NCBI GenBank assembly: GCA_010279815.1
Contig: QEOQ01000670.1
Coordinates: 472,538 to 536,537 of the forward strand
DNA length: 64,000 bases
Direction of reading: 5' to 3'
Source of the DNA: Brachionus plicatilis
Lineage: Eukaryota > Rotifera > Eurotatoria > Ploima > Brachionidae
Shown: piece after piece, positions 24,201 to 33,336 of the stretch
Layout of the letters: each line of letters starts with the position of its first letter
Position numbering within the stretch: position 1 is the first letter of the stretch
Notes under the pieces: model-generated
What the model was told of the DNA's origin: nothing
Seen by the model: the letters and a program-made list of their open reading frames with translations, nothing else
Database searches by the model: none
Position numbers and translations under genes: made by a program

Positions 24201-24633
24201 AGCGCAGCGACTCGTTGCTGGTGTTGTTCAAGGTGCCGTAGCTGGACGTGTTGGACATGGCACTGTGCGACACTGGCTGCATTTGAGCGGCCAGGCCGTA
24301 GCCCTGTTCCAGCAGCTTTTGTATCACTTTGAGATAGGTGGGAGCGTAGTAGTTGAGGTTTTGCGGCGTGATCGCCAGCAGGATGCTTTCCAAGGCTTCG
24401 ATTGTGTTCTCGGTGTACTTGGCGTATTTGTAGCCATTGTTCAGCGCCCATTTCAAGTTCTGGTACAGGTATTCGCCTATTTTGGACAGTTTTTCCGGGT
24501 GAACGGTCGCATAGTACAGCAGTTTGTCCACTTCGTTTTTGACGAGTGGCGCATCGGTCTGACGCGGGTAAATGTTGTCCACTTTGCGCTTGTACTTCGG
24601 ATAGAAGCAGCAGCAGGCGCAGCATGATGACAT
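21235..24633 (-). CDS. EFR3: EFR3 homologue (rolling blackout), intronless and GC-rich
   Basis: EFR3 is the membrane anchor that recruits PI4-kinase III alpha to the plasma membrane. The start fits: MSSCCACCCFYPKYKRKVDN has a cysteine cluster for palmitoylation (residues 4, 5, 7-9), then a basic patch. Conserved helical-repeat segments follow, such as LLYYATVHPEKLSKIGEYL (about 39-57), SSGLQCLATMVHRLVPDDNL (about 202-221) and NMDKIVAGILF. The single exon of 1132 codons exceeds the usual ~820; extra length lies in Ser/His-rich inserts (about 620-660) and a long Asn/Ser-rich region after 930. Oddities: no intron in 3.4 kb, and third positions rich in G and C, unlike every neighbour. That GC bias creates long antisense frames (up to ~290 codons), which I treat as shadows. 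Confidence 0.9.
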   Translation of the reverse strand: MSSCCACCCFYPKYKRKVDNIYPRQTDAPLVKNEVDKLLYYATVHPEKLSKIGEYLYQNLKWALNNGYKYAKYTENTIEALESILLAITPQNLNYYAPTYLKVIQKLLEQGYGLAAQMQPVSHSAMSNTSSYGTLNNTSNESLRYQKKAAGLFQTFCEKESSNLSNYNLNFDQFVCQFSSLCFNSHKEESMRAEIRSSGLQCLATMVHRLVPDDNLRAGYIWDNMDKIVAGILFIIHERYTARHKTSCQLDHSDYDYHEDEQELAEYIYGELYTSTRLRQSVERVDAAPADQHQVVIGLDEEKRGDGALEPEHEAKTLLRNICTKADYTTISKIVVPILDFLDDNGQLGWHLAKFVRCIFLIVIYNVRQQHAFVVRELLKHLDSHRNSQALLKCHIIRTIILCTKISAMQSVGTTSQIIDIFNNLLKHLNISVEKAYNLSSKKADNLTDENKLQKEIISAMRQFTQNMPDYAKNDILVFFARQINTQQFSYFELSGNGQADKNELELLNGRKRAKYYECLYEICTRYRPVQVFGAFGSQQFLDDSLKLILVNDYASRNKANQILQLLIDKHHMLDRIQALKPATYRLVPVLKKNFQSTTSLTESSLSLNHHSHQHHEQSTAKLSRNQTFLSQLSLDKDKTKNGSAREDSMFMRKHGRTILSHFTEYLFIANNRRENYESAYVTLSLIVIGFFNDHEFLADFVRFGFYLQDLALLNHDSDTFTFGLQCSVHKFVCAFFLLVAKASCMADLYDYVSQVCALRRRKDLYKFVYPEYILLDSAGDSGIQSQVSSFSEIESELRKDMAESAKDYRAYVDRLSRHTDNEIEWGVKLAPWMFDKKRVQQMLAKNSVAASVLATDAEFTLPASYMQTLACVHSALRYRHPYSNECEDDGGFSRGHLRGYSGISQANQTPRRSIDMNSMDDDTSYDSVSQVSIDQGFELEPRLRENMRLFIDDNQTTIASTHPSRANYVDLTSFDTIRRMLFNSGSNMNASNLSNSGLGVGSSTIGPGSSILPVSGAGIAINVSGEDQEEKNQRIIRDFYQMPFDELKQNLLRTNQTLVCSEKYQQVLDHVSKDLRNGAICDAYWDANKSNASVSSLSTNASVQSHLNKENFGQNKSMALGDIDFPKLFIN

Positions 24634-24896
24634 TATTTTTGGTTGCAGTTCGGGACCACCAAGAGTCGATCAACAAAAATGTTAGAATCTAAAATTTTTT
24701 TTTTTTTTTCTTTCTAAATTGATCAATAAACAAAAAAATTTACTAAAGCCTTTTACAACTTTATTTTTAATTTGAAAAAATTTATGATTTCTAAACATTT
24801 GTGTTTGTTTATTACATAAATTTATATTTGAGAGAAATTGAGCAAAAAAAAAAAAAATTTTATTTATTTTTTTTGTTGGTTAATTAATGAGAGACT

Positions 24897-26602
24897 TTAG
24901 ACTGAGTTTCTGGTGAGTGGAGATACTAAAATAACGCCGTCGCCGCGCACAAACAGCATTGGAATTGTTCTTTTTGTTGGCTTTTTTTAAGGAAAAAATT
25001 AGTTAAGATCCGATTTCAATTGAGCCAGAAAGCAAATTTGATTATCAAAATTTAATTAATTTATTTATTTATTATTGACAAATTTTTTTTATTTACTTAA
25101 TTCAAACTGGTTGCAAATTGATATACATAGATCGATCTGAAAGTTTTGTTAAAATAATAAATATAATTACAAATATTAGGTTTTTTTAGTATAAAGAATT
25201 AAAGATTAATTAAAAAGTAATATATTTTTCTTAATTTTATTGAACGATTTTAATTAAATTTGTCGCTTAAAATGACATTGAGCCCCATTTTCTTTACAAA
25301 AACTACATAAATAGACCGATTTTTCAAAAAAATAAGATTAATTTAAAATTAATTCTTTAAGCTAAAATTGTATTAAAAATAGCTTTTTGTCCTGAAAGCC
25401 GCCGTTGAGCAACAGTAAACATTAAATTTAATAGAAGTAAATTTTTTAACTATATTAGATTTGAAAAAAATAATTCAAAATTTTAAATTCCAACATCACT
25501 CGATCATTTCCAAAAATCTTATGCTCAATTAGACTTGATTTTTTTGCAATTTATTTTCTTCAATGCTTGTCTAAAAATTTATTTTATACTCTATTAATAA
25601 ATTTATTTTCTTCTTATATTTTTGATTCATTGAAAACGTTTATTCAAAAATAAAAAATTAATTGAATTTTTTTTAGAAAAATATTTAAAGATCACTAATG
25701 CACCTTGATTTGGAAAATGTTGGAAAAAATGTCTCAATGCAAATAAACCGGGAAAAAAAGGTAAATAATAAAATGTAAGAGCATTACAAAAATGAATCTT
25801 AAAAAAATATTAACACTACACTTGAAGTTATTTTAATAAATAAACGCTCTTGAAAAAAAAAAAACTAAATCGGAAAAAAATTTTATTGTGTCAAATCTGA
25901 CAATCTTTTTCTTTCTAATCTTGATAAATAAATTCTAAATAATTTTATGAATTCAGCCTAAAACGAATTTATTTTTTTTTAATTTTAATTTAAGAAAATT
26001 TCCCATCACCTGTCACTTTTATAATTTGCCTTTGAAAACATATCAAAAAGCATTCTTAGGGGACAAACTTAATTCAATAGCCTTCACAAAAATAAAACAA
26101 ATTGACCCGTTTTCAATGAAGCCCATAGCAAAAATTCTAATTTTAAATAAAAATTCCCAATTTAAAATTAAACCTAATTTATAATTTAAATCCAACTGCA
26201 ACCATCAAATGTTAATTACGGCAAAAATTTGCTTTCACAAAAGAGGTCAATTGTGCAAAAATTTCTCAATTACTTTATAAACTTCTTCATAAGTCTCTTC
26301 ATCAATTTCAATCGAGGTTACTGTTTCTTCTACTTCTCCCAGAACCATGTTCAAATGCTGGTCATAAGACTGAACAATTTTAGCTTATTATGGTAGAAAA
26401 TTTGTATTTAACTTTGATATTTACATGCAATCTTCCTCTTAACTCTCGGTCATTTCTCATTTTCACATAAATTCTTTCGTCTAGACTTAGCTTTATCAAA
26501 TCTAGAGGCTCTTCGATTGCTTGAGTCGAAATGGGCTGTCAAAGTAAATTTAAAAGCCGCTTCTAATCACTTACAAAAACCTACTTGCTCTTCTTCAGTC
26601 AT
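24897..26602 (-). CDS. LSM3: U6 snRNA-associated Sm-like protein LSM3
   Basis: Subunit of the LSM2-8 ring on U6 snRNA and the LSM1-7 ring in mRNA decay. Four exons: 26602-26585 (MTEEEQ), 26535-26425, 26369-26274 and 24980-24897, joining in frame to 102 residues, the same length as human LSM3. The Sm1 region is [20 protein letters not shown] and RELRGRLH, then [16 protein letters not shown]; the Sm2 motif [12 protein letters not shown] is on the last exon. The last intron is about 1.3 kb, over ten times the local norm, so the terminal exon next to EFR3 is easily missed: without it a stop at 26247-26249 would give a truncated protein lacking Sm2. Confidence 0.95.
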
Positions 26603-26689
26603 CTCGTTTTTTTCAAAGTAAAAAATTGAGATAAATTAAAAGCAAACTAATTTCTATACTATCTATCCAAAATAAATTTTATGTTCAAA

Positions 26690-27120
26690 ATGCTAAATTT
26701 TTTGTTAGCAGAAAAACCCAACAAGCAAGCTAAATTGTCTTCGAAAGTCTCCCACTCTTTTTCCAAAGTTGATCAAGTCTGAACATTACTCTATTGCTAC
26801 CTTGGTGACATTCGAACATTAAATCCACGTTTCCCTAGCAAAGTATCTAATTGATTAGAAATTATATTCATAATTTTAATTATAATAAACTATAAGGATT
26901 TAGAAACGATTGTTTTCTAGTATTTAAATTATGTTTTTTCCTCTCTAGCTTTATTGATTTGTGGATCCAATCTGCAAAAAACATGTCACGAACAAATCCG
27001 CTGTTTAAGTGTTTTTTTAGATTTTTGGCAGCCAAAAATTTCTCCTGTTAATATGAGCCTGGAAGGCATCAATTACATAATTTAATATTCAATATTTAAT
27101 TGACTCATGATTTTCGAATT
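26690..27120 (-). other. Possible small unrecognised gene or remnant
   Basis: Several minus-strand stretches look protein-like but I could not join them. One open stretch at about 27045-26889 begins EKFLAAKNLKKHLNSGFVRD and continues MFFADWIHKSIKLE. Others are GNVDLMFECHQ (about 26846-26814, between AG and GT) and EKEWETFEDNLACLLGFSAN (about 26770-26705). They could be exons of one short gene or chance. No family recognised. Confidence 0.25.
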
Positions 27121-27839
27121 CCGAATAAACCAAATATTAAAATTAAAGTTTCAAGCCAAAAAATTAATTAATTTTTTAAACTCTTCAGAATAAAGTAAAT
27201 TATACTGTCTTAAGCCAAAAATCTTTTTTTAAAGGATTTTAATTTTCGATATTTTATAATTTTAAATTTTTTAGAAAAATTTAATTTTATTCAAAAAAAA
27301 TCACTGAAATTCATAGTCTAAAGAAGATTATTCGACTCGAAATAAAAATTTATGAATATATTTCATGATCTGGAGCACTATAATTTAAAATAAAACATTG
27401 TCTTCGTTCAGATAAAATTTTGAAGAAAATGATGCTAAAAATCATTTAAAAGAAAATATTTTAAAACAATTTAAATAATTAGATCATTGAAAATTAAAAA
27501 AAAGGTTTAATATTTCAAATAATTCTTTATGAAACTCTTTAAGGATTTAGATTTTATTTTAATAACTATTAAAATTTGATTTAAAGCTTTCATTTACCAT
27601 GATGATAGAAGAAAAAGTTGATAAAAAAGTGCGATCATTAAAGCCTACGCATTTCTTCAAAAATTTTAATAAATTGAAATAAGTTTAAGATTTTTTAAAT
27701 TTAAAATTTCTATTTAATTTTAATTTTAATGATTTAAAAGATAATTACAATGTATTTTTTTTCAATTTTATTTTTATAATTTAAAATTTTTACAATATTT
27801 AAAAGAATTTTATTTCAACAATTAATTTTATTAAAAAGT

Positions 27840-27935
27840 TTAAGGTAGGGATAACTTTGTTCCAATTGTTGATTTTTAAAATTTACATAATTAATACAGT
27901 TTTTAACCCTATAATCCCATGAATTTTAAATAAAC
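27840..27935 (+). pseudogene. Degenerate copy of part of a MED23 exon
   Basis: About 85 bases here resemble MED23 coding sequence at 34413-34500. Shared runs include TTCCAATTGTTG, ATACAGTTTTT and CTATAATCCCATGA, in the same order and spacing. Frame and several codons are lost. It lies 6.5 kb upstream of the real exon on the same strand, without flanking intron similarity that I can see. Confidence 0.55.
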
Positions 27936-28139
27936 TAAACTCTTAAAATTTGTTAAAAAAAAATTTATTAAAAAAGATTAGTCTTTTAACACCGAATGTA
28001 TAAATGAATCGTGGCTTGAAAAAGCCACTGAGACTTGTGATTTTTACACAACTCTTGAAAAAGTTTTGAAAAATTAAAATTGATTTTTTTAAATCATTCA
28101 TCATGACACAAGAGAAAGAGCAAACGAAAAAAAGAACAA

Positions 28140-29100
28140 ACATTAAAAGCTACGCATTAGTTCAAAAATTTGTATCAAATTGAAATTCAAAAGAAATTGG
28201 CGTAAGAACAAAATTATTAGAGATTATTGTAAAATTATTGAAGAAGTCTAAATCTAACAGTCGAATCAAAAGTAAAAATTAAGCTAAGAAAATCGACATC
28301 AACAAGTATCAAGATAGCGCACATGATATCTTAAAGCCGAAAATTAGAGTCAAAAATAAATTGATTAAAATCTTACTTTTAAAAATGGCAAAAAGAAATA
28401 CATAACCTAAAAAAAATAAAGAAAGCTTTAAAATTGAAAAAAAAAGCTTAAAAAAAGGCGCTAAAAGACTGCAAAAAATGATAGAAAAAGAATTATTAAT
28501 GACAAATCAAAGATTATGCACTACAAGTCGATCATTAGGTTAAAAACATTTCAGAAGTATTCCAAGCCGTCAGTCACTCTGGAGATTTTAATCATGCTCA
28601 AAATAATAAAAATCTAGTGAAAAGCAACATGAATCAAAGGCAAATTTTTTTTTGAATTGACACTGTGATATTAAGCTTGTTTATTTTATTTAAAAAATTT
28701 TCAATTTCAACATTAATTTCACTTTTCATTAACGTAAATTTTCAAAAACGCTCCCTTTTTTCTCAGCCAAACCAATTTGCTTCAGTGTCCAATAGTGGCA
28801 AAGTCCAGAAAGATCGACATGTTAACAATCAGTTCAACAACTGCCTAAACAACCACCCAAGCACAACAAAAAAAGCAGCAATAAAGCAAAAAGTAACAAA
28901 TTAAGTCGTCGAAAATTAAAGAAAGATAAAAAAGGAAGAAACAAAACAAATAGGCATTTTATCTCAAAATCCAAACGAGTCTTTTCAATCTTCAAGTTCA
29001 TTTGAGATGAACACCACTGTTCACTTATTCACAGATGAAAACGATCCCGAAATAATCGGCGAAATAGTATTTAGATACGAAAGTAGTAGTTTAACAGGCT
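28140..29100 (+). other. Purine-rich coding-like remnant, unrecognised
   Basis: Lys/Asn-rich broken frames with no family match. The best stretch, about 28960-29100, includes MNTTVHLFTDENDPEIIGEI and IVFRYESSSLTG. It could be remains of a LINE ORF1 upstream of the endonuclease fragment at 31 kb, with the transposase pseudogene lying between them. That reading is inference only. Confidence 0.25.
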
Positions 29101-29437
29101 ATCTTCAAACATTGTTAAGTTCGGCAAGACTATTGTTTCTAGATTGGTAAACGTTGGTTCTGATGTTGCAGTTTCTGTCGCAAGAGGCGTGAGGGGTTGA
29201 ATGAGGGGGGGGGGAAGAGCGTCGACAACTAATTCATCGCTGTTATTGTCTTCAAAAAAGGTTGTAATGTCAGTTCTTTCACGCCAATATTCAACTGGAT
29301 ATTGAATAAACTGAGATAAACTTAACATAAAACCTTTAAGATCAGCTGAATCTTTATGCTGAATCTTAATTAACTCCAATTGAAAATCTTTTCCCTATTT
29401 TTCTTAGATTGTGTCTAATTACCTGCGCTGGCTTGAT

Positions 29438-30529
29438 TCATTCATCGCCGACCAACACTTTTGACTGCTGTTGTTTGAGGAAGTTGATCAGACTAAAAGT
29501 ACTTGGATGGTTTGTACTGATGAGTTTATTAAAGCCTGAATGGAAACCCTCTATCCTATTGTTCGTTCGGATATCTGAGCTAAAATGATTCCATACAGCA
29601 GGCTCGAAATCCTTCAACCACGTTTACCCCAAATAGTTGATTAATTGATCACATTTGGTATCGTTTGGCTTGAAAGTTTTGCCTATCTCAAATCCAGCTT
29701 GCACCTTGTCTAATTGCACCAACGCAAAGGTCTTAAACAAATTGATTAGTTCGTAATATTCGCTTTTCGCATATTCTGCTTTTAGACCAAGACGAACTGT
29801 GCGACGAAAGATGGCTTGTCGGAAATGGAACCAACAGCCTTTGACTTCTACGTTCGGAAAATAGAATTTAATTGTGTGCGTGCTAGCTTTCTCGTAGTCA
29901 GCCATTACCGATTTTGGATTCAACGTCAGATTTTGATTCGTTGCGATGTTTTTCTAAAAAGTAAAAACTTCATGGCACGTTCTCTGACTTTTGATCTGTT
30001 GTCATACCTTATAAAAAAATTTATTATTTGGAGTTAAAGTATATTCGCCTGTAATCTCTAAATCCACTAAATTGGTTGGCTCTTTTTTGTTGTTTCTTAA
30101 TCGAATTTTTTGCAGCGTTGAATACATATTCTTTAATGTCGCAACTTGCGAGGCAATTACTAGTTCGTTAACGCCATTTCGAATCAGTTTTGTTTCGAAA
30201 TCATTGTAGCATTGAATAATACTTTTCGAACTGTTTTCGTAAATTTCTTGTTTTAATTTTTTTTTTAACTCAATTATTAAAATATGAGACTCTGAAAACT
30301 CTTGATCATAATGTTTCCCGCGATTTTTTGCGACAACATTATCTTTAACGGAGATACTCGCATAATAAGTTGGGTCGGAGCAAACGTAACGCATCGAATT
30401 TTTATTGTTTTTCTTCCACCGGTAGCGATAACCGTTCAATAATGCGATGGGGTGCCCACTTTTTTCGTTGTTAATTCCTTGGTTACTTGGAATAAAACAA
30501 ACAGTTTTTTGAGTTTGGTCAGAAAACAT
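29438..30529 (-). pseudogene. FLYWCH / MULE-transposase gene remnant
   Basis: The start at 30527-30529 opens a FLYWCH-like zinc finger (LLNGYRYRWKKNN, MRYVCSDPTYYASISV), but two expected ligand positions look changed (YYAS and KHYDQ where Cys and HxH are usual). After a ~54-bp gap with intron-like ends (about 29999-29946) comes a MULE transposase core: MADYEKAS, FPNVEVKGCWFHFRQAIFRR and, after an in-frame stop at 29624-29626, TWLKDFEPAVWNHF, RTNNRIEGFHSGFN and HPSTFSLINFLKQQQ to a stop at 29438-29440. The early transposase segment with DGTF is missing. A further frame at 29379-29071 may be its tail in another frame. Such genes are mobile or domesticated in many invertebrates; this copy looks dead. 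Confidence 0.75.
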
Positions 30530-31029
30530 TTTTAGAAGATTTAAAGTTTTAATTTATTTTTAATTTATAATTTTATTAATTAAAGAAAATATTTTTTATC
30601 AATTTATTTTTTTATTTTATTGAGTATTTGTCAAATTATTTGATTATTAATTAATTAGTTCTCATTCTCATATTTTATTTAACGAAAGCGGTTTGTCATT
30701 TATATGTTAAACTTTAAATTTTAATTTTCGGCATAAATTCTATTTGGCATATATTTCTTTAAGACAAAATCGGGATATTCTTCTTATTTAACAATTAAGC
30801 ATAACTTTCTTTTTTTTTAAATCCGGATATATTTCTAATTTAAAAAATGGGATTAAGTAAATCGGCATAAAAAAAAAACTAGATAAAATATTTTCGGGAT
30901 AAATTTTCAGGCAATTTACAGCACACTCAGCAAAACGAGCACTCCAGAACTTAAAGTCTTAATTTCTAAACTTATTTGAAATATTACATACATATAAACA
31001 CTAAATTTTCTAGACACGTCGAGCCTAGA

Positions 31030-31860
31030 AACGATCAAAAATACAATTGAATCTCTAATCAAAAAATAATAGCATACTGAACTCAAAAAAGCCCATTGTC
31101 ATTCCTATGCCAAAAAGTTCGTTAAAATTTATAATTTTATAGACACGAAAGGAATCGACGTCCTTTCATTGAACGAAACTTATTTCAATCAAAACAACGA
31201 AAATCATAACTTATTTAAGCATACAACATGATACGATGTGACAGAACCCATGCTAGTGGCGTTTATGCTGCCTTTATCATCCGTACAGAAATAAATTTTA
31301 AACTAATCAAAAAAGAATCAACCCAAAAACATGAACCTCTAGCAATGGAATTATCCGAAAAATGTAAAAAACTACTAATAATAAGTGAATATACTTCACC
31401 AAAAAGTAATTCTGTCTACGACTTCCTGCAACCTCTAACCAAAAATTATCAAAATGCAGTTATACTAGCTGACTTCATCTCATACAATTAAAATTGGTTT
31501 TGTAAAACACAAAATAGTAGAGGAAAATCTTTATTGAATAAATTAAAAGAAAATGAATTAACGAAAAATTTGAAAAAGCGTATTCAAACAGTGTATCCTC
31601 TAACACAAAAAAATAATTACTTTAAAAACTATATTAGCAAAAGACACAATAACATAATAACTTGCAAAGAATTAAACCAAAAAATTAAAAATCTTTACTC
31701 TAAAAAATCATCAGGCTTCCACGGAATTAGCAACAAAATGGTCAAAATATTTACTAATAAACAAAAAAAATAACTTTTAGAAATATTTAACGTTTCACTC
31801 GTTTTTGGATACGTTCCTCAGTGTTGGAAATTAGCCAATATTTAATTATTCACTAGAAAA
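31030..31860 (+). mobile_element. Decayed LINE fragment: endonuclease and start of RT
   Basis: Broken frames read as an APE-type endonuclease: KGIDVLSLNETYFNQN (about 31145-31200), YDVT/IRCDR, ELSEKCKKLLIISEYTSPKS, and NAVILADFISYN in place of the usual GDFN. Then the RT start follows: KKSSGFHGISNKMVKIF and FNVSLVFGYVPQCWKLANI (about 31780-31845). The link between the two domains is too short, so there is an internal deletion. Stops at 31229-31231, 31489-31491 and 31771-31773 show it is inactive. It resembles Jockey/CR1-clade elements. Confidence 0.75.
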
Positions 31861-32309
31861 ATGATCACTGGTCATATCTTGATTTAGAACTTTTAAATCA
31901 GAGATTTTATCAATCAATGAAGATGAAACTAAGTAAAAATCAAGGATTTCAAAATATTCCCTGTTGAATATGTTAAAGGTTAGGCACTTAATATTGATTT
32001 CTGTGAAATTAAGCTCGTTAATACACTTTGAATTTAAAAATAAATATGCTTTTTAAATGATTCCATTTTCGTTTTCTCTATCGCATCCTATTTGTCTATT
32101 TTTTTTGGGACTTTCAAACAACTCAGGTACTTTTTAATTACGCTATCAAGATATCTTTTTAAAAAATACAAAAATTCATTTGAAAAGTATTGGTATTTTG
32201 TTTTGTTTCTTTTTGGTATGTCATTTATAAAAATGGTTTACTTGTGGTCACACCAGTCTATCTCCTCACTCGGCTTTTATTCTAATTAATTTTTAAGTCC
32301 AGTAATTAG

Positions 32310-32830
32310 CTATATTACATCCTGCTTCTTCATGGCCTCTCGCCGAACATTTCTTGCACAACCACTTGAACGACTCACATCCTGAATGAAAATTACTAAA
32401 TTTTTTTCGTAATATCCTGCTAACTAAATTAGACATTGTTGGTTATTAATAATATGGGCTTCAACAATATCAATAAAGTTTTCGTGATCAGTTTGGTCGT
32501 ACTTCATTGTTACTTTATGGAGAGTCCCTAATTGTTAATTTTACTGGAATACTGGCGTCCTTTGCTATTGTTTTTGTCCGATTGATAGTTTATCCTTTGT
32601 CAAATAGATTATTTGGGTTATTTTTAAATAAATATCCTGGTCTTTTGAGACTGGAACGGATATATTGACGTCGGTGAAGAAAGCTTTTCCGGATCCAATT
32701 CTAGCATTAAGCTCTCGAATATGGCTTTACTGGTGATTTTCTGATTTTTTGACGCTAGGATTCTAATCCATTGGTAAATGTCATCGTGTTGTCTAATTTG
32801 TTTATTAATTGAATATGTTTTTATTTTAAT
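32310..32830 (-). mobile_element. Gag/ORF1-like remnant with a CCHC zinc knuckle
   Basis: The minus-strand frame near 32372-32315 reads CESFKWLCKKCSARGHEEAG, followed by C, a perfect C-x2-C-x4-H-x4-C zinc knuckle as in retroelement Gag or LINE ORF1. Upstream broken frames read QHDDIYQWIRILASKNQKIT and GSGKAFFTDVNISVPVSKDQ, not recognised. Several shifts and stops. It probably belongs to a dead retroelement in opposite orientation to the LINE at 31 kb. Bases 32831-33336 hold nothing I can identify. Confidence 0.5.
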
Positions 32831-33336
32831 TTATTTGATAATTCATATTGATTATTTAGTTCTTAATATTACATCTTGTTTTTTTATTAATTTATGAATT
32901 AAAACTTGTATTTTGAATTGAAACTTTAAAAATATTTTTTTTTTTGTATTGTTTGCTAAATTTTAATAAGGTTATATTAATTTAAATGATTTAATAGTTA
33001 ATTCAAATGATTTTTTGTATTTGTTATTGTAATTAAAAACTGAAAATAATTTTAAAAAAAATTTTATTTCAGTAATAAATTTTGTCTTATAGTAAAAAAA
33101 TGTTGATTAAATTTATTTAAAATTTTTCTAGAATGTTTAGATAATTTGCAAATTAAATTCTTGTTCTATTGAGATTTATAATAAAACTGATATAAATTTA
33201 ATATTTCTCCTTTACTTTAAAATTAGATTAAAAAAAATTTAACTTAATTCTTCACAAACATTGAAAATTTTCATAAAATAAATAAAATTCAGAAAATTTT
33301 GAAAAAATTAGACATAATTTTTTAAATGAAAATAGA

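Noticed and set aside
21532..24627. Long plus-strand and alternative-frame ORFs across EFR3 (up to 291 codons)
   Set aside because: They overlap a well-supported EFR3 frame and exist because its GC-rich third positions remove stops from other frames; their translations show no domain.
25995..26045. A VTGDG-like frame as the last LSM3 exon
   Set aside because: It does not join in phase and lacks the rest of Sm2; the exon at 24897-24980 is clearly right.
26247..26602. LSM3 truncated without Sm2 motif
   Set aside because: A perfectly fitting last exon (24980-24897) with the RGDG motif joins in phase to give the normal 102 residues.
32092..32289. 65-codon plus-strand ORF
   Set aside because: T-rich sequence giving a Phe-rich peptide, lying in retroelement debris.
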